Assembly: GCA_045613305.1 (NCBI GenBank)
Contig: JAZLAU010000026.1
Span: 1 to 64,000, forward strand
Source of the DNA: SFTJ01 sp045613305
Lineage (GTDB): Bacteria; Bacteroidota; Bacteroidia; Bacteroidales; Muribaculaceae
Length of the DNA: 64,000 bases
Direction of reading: 5' to 3'
Both the position numbers and the translations under genes were made by a program. The notes beneath the pieces are model-generated. The model saw only the letters and a program-made list of their open reading frames with translations, had not been told where the DNA came from and did no database searches. Each line of letters starts with the position of its first letter. Position 1 is the first letter of the stretch. Shown piece after piece: positions 25,140 through 35,144 of the stretch.

Positions 25140-26399
25140 ATGAAGAAGATATATTTTGTGTTGTCGATGATTTTGTCGGCAATGATTTTCGGCAGTGCAT
25201 TGAGCGCTCAAGAAACAGCCGACATTACTAAAGTTGCAGAGCAAGGCGCACGCGAGGTGAATGCTATCGACAGCGTGTCGAATTTGCTGACCGATGTAGA
25301 CGTGTCGCTAATAACTTGCTATCCTGGAAGCCGCAATTATGAACTATATGGTCACACAATGATAAGAGTGAAACTCGCCGACCAGGATTTGCTGTTTAAT
25401 TATGGCATTTTTAATTTCAAGAAGAGCGGTTTTGTGTATCGTTTTGTGAAGGGCGATTGCGACTATATGTTGGCGGCTTATCCGTATAAGTATCTCACCG
25501 ATGGCTATGAAGGCCGGAGAATAGTGGAGCAGGTGCTAAATCTTGATGATGCGCAAAAACTTGACATTGTGGGCTATTTGTGGGAAAATGCTAAGCCAGA
25601 GAATGCAACCTATCGCTATGGATGGGCTTATAACAACTGTGCCACAAAACCTCGCGACATCATAGAGGGTGCGGTTGGCGGAATAGTGGAGTATGCAGAG
25701 CCGAAACGGCCAAATGCTACATTCCGTGATATTATGTCGCATTTCACTGCCAATTATCCTTGGCAACAATTTGGCTTGGACTTGATTCTTGGCTCGGAGC
25801 TCGACCGTGCATTGGAATACAGAGAACAAATGTTTTGCCCAATAATATTGCAAGAAGCAGTGGCTGATGCCACTTATGAGGTGGGAAACACACAAGTGCC
25901 TTTGGTGAAGGAAACAAACATTCTGATTGATGGCGGAGAAGAAGGTGCTGTGTTGGCTCCAACTCCATTTTTGCTGTCGCCAGTGGTTGTGATGGGGCTT
26001 TTGCTGTTGGCAATATTGGCTATTACTGTGCTGGAGCGCCTAAAGGGTAGGTTATATCGTTGGCTCGACTCGTTGGTGTTTGGCATATATGGCACATTGG
26101 GCTTGTTGGTGGCATTTCTTGTGTTGGTGTCGACACATTATGGCACAACAGCAAACTTGCACATAATGTGGCTGCATCCGTTGCTGCTGATACCTGCCAT
26201 ATTTGAGTGGGTTAAGCCAATGCGCGGCTTGGCGGCTATAGTTCATTTGGTAAATGCGTTGCTTATAGTGGTTTTGGCCTTAATATGGAATTGGCTGCCA
26301 CAGGTGGGCAATGCTGCAATCATACCGATGGCTGCAATTTCGTTGGTACGTTCGGTGAACTATGTTGTGGCATTGAAAGACCGAAGAGTGAAACTTTAA
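25140..26399 (+). CDS. DUF4105 (Lnb N-terminal periplasmic-like) membrane protein
   Basis: The product of about 419 residues has a signal peptide (ALSAQE), a DUF4105 domain (residues about 45-250, with ITCYPGSRNYELYGHTMIRV, NYGIFNF and YGWAYNNCATKPRDI) and four or five C-terminal membrane helices (from VVVMGLLLLAILAITVL). The Cys and His residues recall a papain/NlpC-like hydrolase fold, but activity is not established. The ATG at 25140 begins a clean signal sequence. An upstream ATG at 25122 overlaps the AraC gene, which suggests translational coupling. Confidence 0.82.
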   Translation: MKKIYFVLSMILSAMIFGSALSAQETADITKVAEQGAREVNAIDSVSNLLTDVDVSLITCYPGSRNYELYGHTMIRVKLADQDLLFNYGIFNFKKSGFVYRFVKGDCDYMLAAYPYKYLTDGYEGRRIVEQVLNLDDAQKLDIVGYLWENAKPENATYRYGWAYNNCATKPRDIIEGAVGGIVEYAEPKRPNATFRDIMSHFTANYPWQQFGLDLILGSELDRALEYREQMFCPIILQEAVADATYEVGNTQVPLVKETNILIDGGEEGAVLAPTPFLLSPVVVMGLLLLAILAITVLERLKGRLYRWLDSLVFGIYGTLGLLVAFLVLVSTHYGTTANLHIMWLHPLLLIPAIFEWVKPMRGLAAIVHLVNALLIVVLALIWNWLPQVGNAAIIPMAAISLVRSVNYVVALKDRRVKL

Positions 26400-26477
26400 A
26401 CTGAAAGGCTTTCATTGATCGCAGGATAAGATAGTGGGCTATTCGGAAAAACTTTGCAAAAGTTTGCAAGTTTATCA

Positions 26478-26497
26478 CTCACCTTTCACTATCTTTG
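26478..26497 (+). promoter_or_regulatory. Promoter region of the PafA-like gene
   Basis: The word CTCACCTTTCACTAT runs into the box TATCTTTG at 26490-26497, 61 bp before the ATG. The same 15-bp word precedes a box in the duplicated repeat near 47016-47034. Confidence 0.55.
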
Positions 26498-26558
26498 TGC
26501 GGAAATATGAGTAATGGTATAGGATTTGTAATAATAAAAAAAGAAAACAGATAACGAT

Positions 26559-28160
26559 ATGCGAAGAGACAGACGACAAGCCAATAGGATTTTAACCAGC
26601 ATCGTGGCATCGATGGTGGCAATATCGGCCATGGCGCAAGTGAAGGACGGTCGTCCACACCTTGTGCTGGGTATTGTTGTAGACCAGCTTCGCAGCGATT
26701 ACATAGAGCTATTGCAGGGCTATTTTGGCGAGCAAGGATTTAACCGTTTGCTTCGCGATGGTGTGTATTTTGAGAACGTAGACTTTAATTGTGCAAACCT
26801 TGATGTGGCATCGGGCACTGCAATGATTATGAGTGGCGCCTATCCAAATGTGAACGGCATACCACAGTCTATGATTTTTAATCCAAGCACCAAGGTGGCC
26901 GCTCCGGTGCTAACCGATGCCAAGTGCATAGGCAATTTCACAAATGAAACCTTGTCGCCTACAGCATTAAAGGTTTCGACTATAGCCGACGAGGTGAGAG
27001 TTAACAACGACGGATTGGGCCTGGTGTATGCAATAGCACCCGACGCACAGCAATCGATAATTTTGGCAGGGCATGCGGCAAACAGCGCATTTTGGATAAA
27101 TGACGTAGACGGCCGATGGTCGACCACTACATTTTATAAAGAGGTGCCTCAGCCAGTGCAGACTCGCAACTATAGCCAACCTTTGTCGAACCGATTGGGC
27201 AGTATGGCGTGGGAACCAGCGTTGCCGCTCGAACAATATGTAGATATTCCAGAAGCCCGCCGCTTCTATAAGTTCCGCTATAATTATCCTGATAGCGACA
27301 AAAATAGATATCGTTCGTTTAAGCAATCGGCGTTGGTCAACGAAGAAGTGACGTCGGTGGCAATTGATTATATCAATAACATGAAGTTGGGCAATCGCGG
27401 CCAGTTAGATATGCTAAACATAGGCTACACCGCAGCGCCATATGAATATAGCAAGGATGCAGATAACCGCTTTGAACTTCATGACACCTACATTCGCCTT
27501 GATGCGCAATTGGCGCGCTTGTTTGACGCAGTAGACAAGTCAGTGGGCATGAGCAATGTTGTGGTGTTTGTCACTTCCACAGGCTACTACACCGACGGCC
27601 GTCCGGTGGATGCTAAATATAACATACCATCGGGAGAATATTATCCTGAGCGTGCCATTTCGTTGCTAAACATGTATTTGATGGCCATCTATGGCAATGG
27701 TCAATGGGTGGATGGCTATTATAACCGCAACTTCTATCTAAACCGCAATCTGATAAAAGAAAAGAACCTCGATTTGAGCGAATTAAGAGCAAAATCGAGC
27801 GAGTTTTTGCGTCAGATGAGTGGTGTGGCAGCAGCATATACATATGAAGAAATTTTAAATAATCCGGTCAACGAAGACCTTAAGGCGTTGAACCGAGTAA
27901 TGGTGCCGTCGTTGCAAGGCGATGTGGTGATAGATGTAACCGCAGGCTGGAGCATTGTAGAAACCAGAAATGCTCAAACTAAGGTGACTCATGTCAGAGA
28001 CAATGCCATCACTGTGCCGGCCTTCATAATGGCTCCACAAGTGAAATCGCAACGCATCACTCAAGCCATCGATGCTTCGTTTTTGGCGCCTACAGTGTCG
28101 CGAATTTTGCGAATCCGTTCGCCGAATGCTGCCCGTTTTATGCCGCTATCGTTGCAATAG
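26559..28160 (+). CDS. PafA-like alkaline phosphatase relative, probably catalytically inactive
   Basis: The 533-residue exported product (signal ending SAMAQ) follows the PafA/nucleotide pyrophosphatase fold throughout: HLVLGIVVDQLRSDYIELL (metal Asp42 kept), SGTAMIMSGAYPNVNGI, AGHAANSAFW, ELHDTYIRLDAQLARLFDAVD and SFLAPTVSRILRI. The residues that make the family active appear to be gone. The nucleophile Thr region reads LDVASGTA (82-89), the K-x-R pair reads APDAQQSI (160-167), the metal D/H loop reads NIGYTAAPYEY (287-297) and the ADHG metal motif reads TSTGYY (339-344). I infer a binding or structural role, or a changed activity. It lies just before secA, which has its own promoter. Confidence 0.8.
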   Translation: MRRDRRQANRILTSIVASMVAISAMAQVKDGRPHLVLGIVVDQLRSDYIELLQGYFGEQGFNRLLRDGVYFENVDFNCANLDVASGTAMIMSGAYPNVNGIPQSMIFNPSTKVAAPVLTDAKCIGNFTNETLSPTALKVSTIADEVRVNNDGLGLVYAIAPDAQQSIILAGHAANSAFWINDVDGRWSTTTFYKEVPQPVQTRNYSQPLSNRLGSMAWEPALPLEQYVDIPEARRFYKFRYNYPDSDKNRYRSFKQSALVNEEVTSVAIDYINNMKLGNRGQLDMLNIGYTAAPYEYSKDADNRFELHDTYIRLDAQLARLFDAVDKSVGMSNVVVFVTSTGYYTDGRPVDAKYNIPSGEYYPERAISLLNMYLMAIYGNGQWVDGYYNRNFYLNRNLIKEKNLDLSELRAKSSEFLRQMSGVAAAYTYEEILNNPVNEDLKALNRVMVPSLQGDVVIDVTAGWSIVETRNAQTKVTHVRDNAITVPAFIMAPQVKSQRITQAIDASFLAPTVSRILRIRSPNAARFMPLSLQ

Positions 28161-28196
28161 TAGGGGCAATCTTGTTAATAATCAAAACATTTTGAC

Positions 28197-28204
28197 TATC
28201 TTTG
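28197..28204 (+). promoter_or_regulatory. Promoter -7 box of secA
   Basis: TATCTTTG followed by CG, 75 bp before the ATG. A TTG about 22 bp upstream may be the -33 element. Confidence 0.6.
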
Positions 28205-28279
28205 CGTTTTGGAAAAAGCACCCGAGTGCATTTTCCATAAATAATTGTTATAGAAATAATAATACAACCTAAATATACA

Positions 28280-31200
28280 ATGGGATTTACTGACATATTA
28301 AAATCGCTGTTTGGCAGCAAGTCGTCGCGCGACTTAAAGGGAATTATGCCATTGGTAAAGAAAATCAATGCCGTATATCCAGAGATAGAGCAGTTGACGA
28401 ATGATGAATTGCGTGGCCGCATAGACGCAGTGCGTCAACACCTAAAGGACAGCGTAGCAGACAAAAAGAAAGAAATTGTCGACATTAAGTCGCAAATCGA
28501 AAAGACCGACTATGAAAGTCGCGAACCACTATGGAACCGCATCGACAAGCTTGAAAAGGAAATTCTTGATACACTTGAAGAAGGCTTGAACGAGGCATTG
28601 CCAGAAGTGTATGCAGTAGTAAAGGACACAGCACGCCGCTTTACCCAAAGCGAAACAGTGGAAGTTACAGCCACACAATTTGACCGTGATTTGGCGGCTC
28701 AAGGCAAGGACTTTGTGGAAATAGAAGGCGACAAGGCTATCTATCATAACAATTGGACAGCCGGCGGCAACAAGATGGTGTGGGAAATGATTCACTATGA
28801 ATGCCAGTTGATTGGTGGTATAGTGTTGCACGAGGGTAAGATAGCCGAAATGGCTACTGGTGAAGGTAAGACCCTTGTGGCTACATTGCCAGTGTTCTTG
28901 AACGCGCTAACCGGCAACGGTGTTCACGTGGTGACAGTGAACGACTATCTTGCAAAGCGTGACTCGGAATGGATGGGCCCGCTATACATGTTCCACGGTT
29001 TGTCGGTGGCATGTATCGATAAGACACAGCCAAACTCGCCAGAACGTCGTGCGGCATATAATGCAGATATTACATTTGGTACGAATAACGAATTTGGTTT
29101 CGACTATTTGCGTGACAATATGGCTACAACACCAGAAGACTTGGTGCAACGTGCTCATAACTATGCAATTGTCGACGAAGTTGACTCGGTGCTTATCGAC
29201 GACGCTCGTACACCACTTATCATTTCAGGTCCGGTTCCTAAGGGCGATGACCAAATGTTTGAGCAATATCAGCCAATAGTGGAACGCATCTACGACCAAC
29301 AACGCCGATTCGTTACCAGCATTCTTGCCGAAGCCAAGAAGATGATGGCAAGCGACGATAAGGAAGTGCGTAAAGAAGGTGCATTGCTAACATATCGTGC
29401 ATATAAGGGTTTGCCAAAGTATGACCCACTTATTAAGTTCTTGAGCCAAGACGGCATTAAGCCAGCAATGCTCGAAACAGAAGCAATCTATATGCAAGAC
29501 AATAGCCGTCAGATGCATATCGTGACCGACCCATTGCTGTTTGTGATTGACGAAAAGAACCACAGCGTTGAGTTGACCGATAAGGGTTATGAAGCATTGG
29601 CGCAAGGCAATAGTGACTCTAAATTCTTCGTGTTGCCAGATATTGCATCAGAACTTTCGGCTGTAGAAAACGAAAACCTAACAGATGAGGAAAAGATAGC
29701 AAAGAAGGACGAGTTGATGCAGAACTATGCTGTTAAGAGCGAACGTGTGCACACCGTTAACCAATTGCTAAAGGCATATTCATTGTTTACTCGCGACATC
29801 GACTACGTACTTACTGAAGACGGTAAGGTGAAGATTGTGGATGAGCAAACAGGTCGTATCATGGAAGGCCGTCGTTGGAGCGATGGCTTGCACCAAGCTG
29901 TTGAAGCGAAAGAACATGTGAAGATTGAAGCCGCAACTCAGACATTTGCAACAATTACATTGCAGAACTATTTCCGCATGTATCACAAACTGTCGGGTAT
30001 GACAGGTACAGCAGAAACCGAAGCAGGCGAATTCTGGGATATCTATAAACTTGATGTTGTAACAATCCCAACCAACCGTCCGGTGGCACGTATCGATATG
30101 GAAGACCGAGTGTACAAGACCCGAAAGGAAAAGTACAATGCGGTAATCGACGAAATCGAAAAGATGCACTTGATGGGCCGTCCAACATTGGTGGGTACAA
30201 CATCGGTTGAAGTTTCAGAGTTGTTATACCGTATGGTTAAGCAACGTCTTAAGATAGAGCCACAACTATTGAACGCTAAGCCAGAAAAGGCACGAGCAGA
30301 AGCCGATATCGTAGCCCAAGCCGGCCAACAAAAGGATGGCAAGGGTGTAGTGACCATTGCAACCAACATGGCAGGTCGTGGTACCGACATTAAGTTGTCG
30401 CCAGAAGTTAAGGCAGCCGGAGGTTTGGCAATTATCGGTACAGAGCGTCATGAGTCGCGCCGTGTGGATCGCCAGTTGCGTGGTCGTGCCGGTCGTCAAG
30501 GTGACCCAGGTAGTTCAGTGTTCTTCGTGTCGTTTGAAGACCCTGTGATGCGTCAGTTTGTGAGCGATAAGGTGGTTAAGATGCTTGACCGTCTTGGCTT
30601 GAAAGATGGCGAAATGATTGAAGCGCCAATGGTGACTCGTTCTATCGAAAACGCTCAAAAGCGTGTGGAAGAAAACCACTTTGGCGTGCGTAAGCATTTG
30701 TTGGAATATGACGACGTTATGAACATTCAACGTAATGTGATTTACACTCGTCGCCACCATGCATTGATGGGTGAACGTGTGGGTATCGACATCATGAACA
30801 TGCTTGAAGAAACCGTAGAAAACATGATTAACAGTTATGGCGACTACGAAGACTTGAAAATGCACTGCATGTCGGTTTACGCTATAAGTTTGCCATTCAG
30901 CGAAGAAGAATTCGGCAAATTGGATAGCCGCGAATGCATTGACCGCCTATATGATGCAGTTCTTGACGCATTCAACCGTAAGCAAGACCGTTTGGCCGAA
31001 GTTTCGAAGCCTGTTATTGCTAACATCGTGGCTGACCACGGTACAGAAGGCCTTGTGAGAGTGCCTATAGGCGACGGTAAGCGTGTGTATGGCATTACTT
31101 GCCAACTTGGCGAAGCGGTTGAAAGCGAATGTAAGTCGATTTCTAAGGCTTGGCAAAAGGCAGTGTTGCTGATGACTATCGACGAGGCTTGGAAGGTGCA

Positions 31201-31621
31201 TTTGCGTGAACTTGACCAATTGCGTCAGTCAGTGCAAAATGCAAGTTATGAGCAAAAAGACCCTCTTGTAATCTATAAGAAGGAATCGTTTAACTTGTTT
31301 GGCGAAATGTTGTCGGAAATGAACACTAAGGCTGTTTCGATTTTGATGCGAGGACAAATTCCAAACTCAGAAAACACTGAAAACAACCAAGTTCAGCAAA
31401 CAAAGGAAGCACCACGCAACCTTCGTCGCCAACAATATAACGAAAGCAAGGAAGCATATCCAGGAGCAAACACTAACCGTGAAGTGGGCAATGCCGCATC
31501 GCAATCGGCACGTCGCCCAATGAGCCCTATTGTTAACGCTCCAAAGATTGGTCGCAACGACCCATGTCCATGCGGTAGTGGCTTGAAATATAAGAAATGC
31601 CACGGTCGTGACTTGCAATAA
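28280..31621 (+). CDS. secA: Preprotein translocase ATPase SecA
   Basis: The 1113-residue product is the motor of Sec export. Walker A is MATGEGKTLVATLPVF, the DEAD-type box reads IVDEVDSVLIDDARTPL, and the helicase II region has NMAGRGTDIKL and GTERHESRRVDRQLRGRAGRQGDPG. The C-terminal SEC-C zinc motif NDPCPCGSGLKYKKCHG is intact. It is about 200 residues longer than E. coli SecA, with an extended N-terminal part (residues 1-150) and an insertion between the helicase motifs, as is usual in Bacteroidetes. Confidence 0.97.
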   Translation: MGFTDILKSLFGSKSSRDLKGIMPLVKKINAVYPEIEQLTNDELRGRIDAVRQHLKDSVADKKKEIVDIKSQIEKTDYESREPLWNRIDKLEKEILDTLEEGLNEALPEVYAVVKDTARRFTQSETVEVTATQFDRDLAAQGKDFVEIEGDKAIYHNNWTAGGNKMVWEMIHYECQLIGGIVLHEGKIAEMATGEGKTLVATLPVFLNALTGNGVHVVTVNDYLAKRDSEWMGPLYMFHGLSVACIDKTQPNSPERRAAYNADITFGTNNEFGFDYLRDNMATTPEDLVQRAHNYAIVDEVDSVLIDDARTPLIISGPVPKGDDQMFEQYQPIVERIYDQQRRFVTSILAEAKKMMASDDKEVRKEGALLTYRAYKGLPKYDPLIKFLSQDGIKPAMLETEAIYMQDNSRQMHIVTDPLLFVIDEKNHSVELTDKGYEALAQGNSDSKFFVLPDIASELSAVENENLTDEEKIAKKDELMQNYAVKSERVHTVNQLLKAYSLFTRDIDYVLTEDGKVKIVDEQTGRIMEGRRWSDGLHQAVEAKEHVKIEAATQTFATITLQNYFRMYHKLSGMTGTAETEAGEFWDIYKLDVVTIPTNRPVARIDMEDRVYKTRKEKYNAVIDEIEKMHLMGRPTLVGTTSVEVSELLYRMVKQRLKIEPQLLNAKPEKARAEADIVAQAGQQKDGKGVVTIATNMAGRGTDIKLSPEVKAAGGLAIIGTERHESRRVDRQLRGRAGRQGDPGSSVFFVSFEDPVMRQFVSDKVVKMLDRLGLKDGEMIEAPMVTRSIENAQKRVEENHFGVRKHLLEYDDVMNIQRNVIYTRRHHALMGERVGIDIMNMLEETVENMINSYGDYEDLKMHCMSVYAISLPFSEEEFGKLDSRECIDRLYDAVLDAFNRKQDRLAEVSKPVIANIVADHGTEGLVRVPIGDGKRVYGITCQLGEAVESECKSISKAWQKAVLLMTIDEAWKVHLRELDQLRQSVQNASYEQKDPLVIYKKESFNLFGEMLSEMNTKAVSILMRGQIPNSENTENNQVQQTKEAPRNLRRQQYNESKEAYPGANTNREVGNAASQSARRPMSPIVNAPKIGRNDPCPCGSGLKYKKCHGRDLQ

Positions 31622-31653
31622 CAATTGAAGGATTAAAGACACTACAATTTATA

Positions 31654-31695
31654 AATGAGGCCACATGAAAATGTGGCCTCATTTGTGTTTTTTAT
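31654..31695 (+). terminator. Terminator of secA
   Basis: TGAGGCCACAT pairs with ATGTGGCCTCA around GAAA (11 bp), followed by TTTGTGTTTTTT. Confidence 0.9.
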
Positions 31696-32215
31696 TTTGA
31701 CAAGCCACCAAGTGGTGCTGCCAAGCGGTTTGCTGTTGGGGGAAGGCTTGTGACTTTCTGTAGGAACGTTGTCGCTGAGCGAGGGGGCTATATGTGACGA
31801 GTTGAAAGATTTGGTTAAACGTATGAACGTTTAAAGAGATTGTCAAATAATCTCATGTTTATTTGTTACTGATATTAGCACTATCACGTAATCGGCTATA
31901 CAGAACCCCAAATATCTTGTATGACTATACTTGCTATTTCATGCTGGCAACGATATCAACATAATAGCCGTTATATAATGTGTAGAGAACGGCCCTCAAT
32001 GGTGATTAGGGTGAAGTAGGTAGCGTGTGAATGAGGTTACATGCTATTAGTAGAGTCGCACAAAGAGGTTTGGTGCTTTGTGTGCTGGTGCTGCCTGGAG
32101 CGTTGCTGTTTGTGGGCAATGGCTAAGCCTACACTTCTGTCAACGTCAGCAAATGGGTTGCAGAATGATAGCTGTAACGCCGTGTGAGCCGATAGCATGG
32201 GGCTTATGTATAAAC
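31696..32215. other. Gene-free stretch between secA and the DUF4965 gene
   Basis: About 520 bp between two converging terminators. I see no open frame of convincing composition, tRNA, repeat or promoter; it may be decayed sequence. Confidence 0.6.
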
Positions 32216-32259
32216 TAAAAAAGGTGAATGAGCAGAGATTAGCGCATTCACCTTTTTTG
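32216..32259 (-). terminator. Terminator of the DUF4965 gene (possibly bidirectional)
   Basis: AAAAAAGGTGAATG pairs with CATTCACCTTTTTT around a 14-nt loop. It has T runs on both strands. Confidence 0.85.
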
Positions 32260-32277
32260 TGATTATGTTATGTGAAC

Positions 32278-34977
32278 TTATTTCACGAGTTCTTTGTCGG
32301 CCGAGCCGTCAGAGTATACAATAATGTTAACACCCTTTTCAGGAGATGTAAGTTTACGCCCAGTTACGTCGTAGCGAGCAGTAACAGTTTTCTGAACTTG
32401 AGGCTTTGTGGTTTCAATGTATTCAATGCCAGAAATGTTGCCATTCACTTTTTCTTTGAACACCTTCATCCAGTGTCCGCCAATAACCGAACGAGCACGG
32501 AATCCAACGAAAGCACCTTCGCCAGTGGTGTAATACCAGTCGCTCAACGGAACACGCGAAACGGTTTCGTTAACGTACTTGTACACAGGTTCCATCAATT
32601 GAAGGAATGTAGCGTCGTCATCGGCCATAGCCGCAGTCCAAAGAATCCAGTCGCTTTTGGTGTAGTCGCGACGGCTGTCAAGGGGCAAACCATACTTGTT
32701 TTGCTTCTTTAGGTAGTATTTTATTTCAGTTTGACGAGCGTTGTTAGGGAAGATTTCAGTGCCCCAAAGCATATCCCAAACCATGTTATACTTTTGTCCC
32801 CAAGTGTTGTCGCGGTCGAAAGCAATACGGTAGTGGTCGCCAGTAACGTCCATAGCGTCGCCTTCCCATATTGCGCCCATTTGCTTAGCCTTGGCCAAAT
32901 ATTCTTCGGCAACACTGTCTAATCCTTTTAGTTTAGCCAATTTAGAATAACCTACGATACCCATGATAGCCTTAACCGAAAGGTTGCAGTTGTGAGCCCA
33001 CACACCGGCAAAGTCGTCGGTACACAATTGGTCGGCAGGGTCTTGTCCGTTTTCAACGAGGTAGTCGGTCCAGGTTGTTAGGATATTCCAATATTTATCA
33101 ATCATTGCGGTGCTTTGCTTTTGTTCGCAAATTTCGGCCAAAAGGATAAGTATGTTACCAGATTCTTCAAGAGGCATGTCGCCGCCATACACTTGACCAT
33201 TAGCCTTAGGATATGTGCCAAGGTCGTGAGCAGCGAAAGGCTTAGTCCAACGGCCAGTGTAACTATATTCAAGAATAGAAGTAATCATGGCCATTTCCAG
33301 GTCGGGGTTGTAGGTTAGGTAAAGAGGAGCCGAAGGGTATGTTAAGTCAACGGTGTTAACGCAGCCGTTAGAATTGTTTTCCTTAGAGAAGTAAAGAAGG
33401 TTTCCGTCTTTATCTTCAAACAACTTGTGGGCAGCCATTACTTGGCGATAAGAAGCAGAAAGCAGTTCGGCATAATGAACGTTACCCGACTTCAAGCCGT
33501 CGTCGTAGATTCGTTTGTCGAACTCGCGGCAGCGAATCATGGTTTCGGTGTAGTTGTCGCGGAATTCTTCGAAAGCAGTGTGAATGGTCTTGCCATTGCG
33601 TGCCCAATAACCTTTATATCGAGTTCCAAAATATTCAATATCCCACACTTCGTCGTATCCGAGCATAGCAAAACTTGAAGCGGTAACAACCTTTCCAAAG
33701 TCGTGAACATAAGAAATCACAGGATAGTCGCGCTTATAAGCCATGCGAACAGGCACTTTTGACTGAGTTGTGATTTTGCCTTGAGAACCGAATTCGGTTT
33801 CAGCAACGTTGTAAGAAGCGATTGTAACTTCACCATTTATGCTTGGCATATAGAATGCACCCCAGTCGATAGCCACCATATCGGCAACGCGGTCGAGATA
33901 TTTTTGAAATTGGTTGCGAGTTAATGCATACTTAATGTTGTTCTTTGTTTCGAAATTGGTGTATGTGCTTTGAGTGTCAGGGTCGTGGATTGCCATTTCA
34001 GGTGTAGCGGCAAGGTAGAATTGCACATCGTGTTCCTGTCCGTCGGTAGAGCGAACTTGATAAGAGATGTAGTTGATAGGAGTAGAAATCATATCAAGGT
34101 CGTGGATGAGCATAGGTGCAGTGAATACTACATCGAGTTCCACAGGACCGCATTCAAAAGTGTAATATGTGTTAGTAGCAAGCACGTCCACCGATTTTTG
34201 CTTAGCAATGATTTGGGTAGGAGTGCTTGTCTTAATGTTTTCGTAAACACCAAAGTCGAGGTATGCGCCACCAGTCTTGTTTTGGCAACGAACAGCAATC
34301 ACGTTTTGGCCTTCTTTAAGATAACCTTTTTCTTGTTCGGTTAAACGGTGCACGCGGTTAAGGTTCCAGGTGTAGCCAGTGCTGATAACCAATTTTCCGT
34401 TAATGTAAAGGTAGAAAGTGTCGTCGTGAGAGTACTTAATGCAAAGGTCTTTTTTCAAGTCGTCGGCAGTAAGATTCATGTATCGGCGAACATATATTTC
34501 GGTGTTTTCTCCAGCCCAACGAGTCTTGATGTTAATGTAGTTTTGGTCCTCGCTTGTACCGAAAGCACCAGGCATTTCTTCCCAAGAACTGTCGTTGTAA
34601 CTTTCGTAAAACCATCCGTAAGCGGCAGGTTTAGTGAATGTGGCCTTAGCGCTCCAAGGTTCATCGATAGTCATAGGCAAAAGATAATCGCCAAGCACAT
34701 ATTCGGTTTGTTTACCCATGAAGCGATATACTGTTCCATCAACTCTCACTAACCCATCGATCGGCTTTTCAATGTCGGTCCAGTGGCGAGTGGTGCCGTC
34801 GGTAAGGTTGTTATAAGGCGACCAAATAGAGAACATTGGGTCGTTAGTGATAAGTGGCACTGATGGCAAACGAAGATCGGTTGTCTTGTAAGGCACGAAA
34901 AAATCTTCACTTTGTGCAGAGACAGAGGCAAATGCGCTTGTGATGAGAGCAAATGCTAAAAGTAATTTCTTTTTCAT
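32278..34977 (-). CDS. DUF4965/DUF5127 glutaminase-A-like exported protein
   Basis: The 899-residue product has a signal peptide (SVSAQ) and the layout of the fungal glutaminase GtaA-like family: DUF4964-like start (LRLPSVPLITNDPMFSIWS), DUF5127-like beta domain, then DUF4965 and DUF1793 (PLYLTYNPDLEMAMITSILEYS and YPKANGQVYGGDMPLEESGN). An inserted jelly-roll segment at about residues 110-235 (AGENTEIYVRRYMNL, YLYINGKLVISTGYTWN) resembles a galactose-binding domain. The C-terminus (TARYDVTGRKLTSPEKGVN) looks like a Por/T9SS-type tail. The substrate in bacteria is unproven: glutaminase or glycosidase are both possible. Confidence 0.8.
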   Translation of the reverse strand: MKKKLLLAFALITSAFASVSAQSEDFFVPYKTTDLRLPSVPLITNDPMFSIWSPYNNLTDGTTRHWTDIEKPIDGLVRVDGTVYRFMGKQTEYVLGDYLLPMTIDEPWSAKATFTKPAAYGWFYESYNDSSWEEMPGAFGTSEDQNYINIKTRWAGENTEIYVRRYMNLTADDLKKDLCIKYSHDDTFYLYINGKLVISTGYTWNLNRVHRLTEQEKGYLKEGQNVIAVRCQNKTGGAYLDFGVYENIKTSTPTQIIAKQKSVDVLATNTYYTFECGPVELDVVFTAPMLIHDLDMISTPINYISYQVRSTDGQEHDVQFYLAATPEMAIHDPDTQSTYTNFETKNNIKYALTRNQFQKYLDRVADMVAIDWGAFYMPSINGEVTIASYNVAETEFGSQGKITTQSKVPVRMAYKRDYPVISYVHDFGKVVTASSFAMLGYDEVWDIEYFGTRYKGYWARNGKTIHTAFEEFRDNYTETMIRCREFDKRIYDDGLKSGNVHYAELLSASYRQVMAAHKLFEDKDGNLLYFSKENNSNGCVNTVDLTYPSAPLYLTYNPDLEMAMITSILEYSYTGRWTKPFAAHDLGTYPKANGQVYGGDMPLEESGNILILLAEICEQKQSTAMIDKYWNILTTWTDYLVENGQDPADQLCTDDFAGVWAHNCNLSVKAIMGIVGYSKLAKLKGLDSVAEEYLAKAKQMGAIWEGDAMDVTGDHYRIAFDRDNTWGQKYNMVWDMLWGTEIFPNNARQTEIKYYLKKQNKYGLPLDSRRDYTKSDWILWTAAMADDDATFLQLMEPVYKYVNETVSRVPLSDWYYTTGEGAFVGFRARSVIGGHWMKVFKEKVNGNISGIEYIETTKPQVQKTVTARYDVTGRKLTSPEKGVNIIVYSDGSADKELVK

Positions 34978-35107
34978 TTTGTTTTGGTTTAAAATGCACG
35001 TTTCTATTCAAGTTGTAAAGGTATGAATTTTTGCGAACGTACACAAGCGTTTTTTTGTGGTTGGTGTGGTAATTGAGAACGAATTGTGATGAAAAATGAA
35101 AAAATAA

Positions 35108-35138
35108 TTTTGAAATGGGGAAATAATGACTATATTTG
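35108..35138 (+). promoter_or_regulatory. Promoter of the B12 uptake operon
   Basis: TTTTG at 35108-35112, an 18-bp spacer and TATATTTG at 35131-35138, just before the riboswitch. Confidence 0.7.
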
Positions 35139-35144
35139 TGGCGA

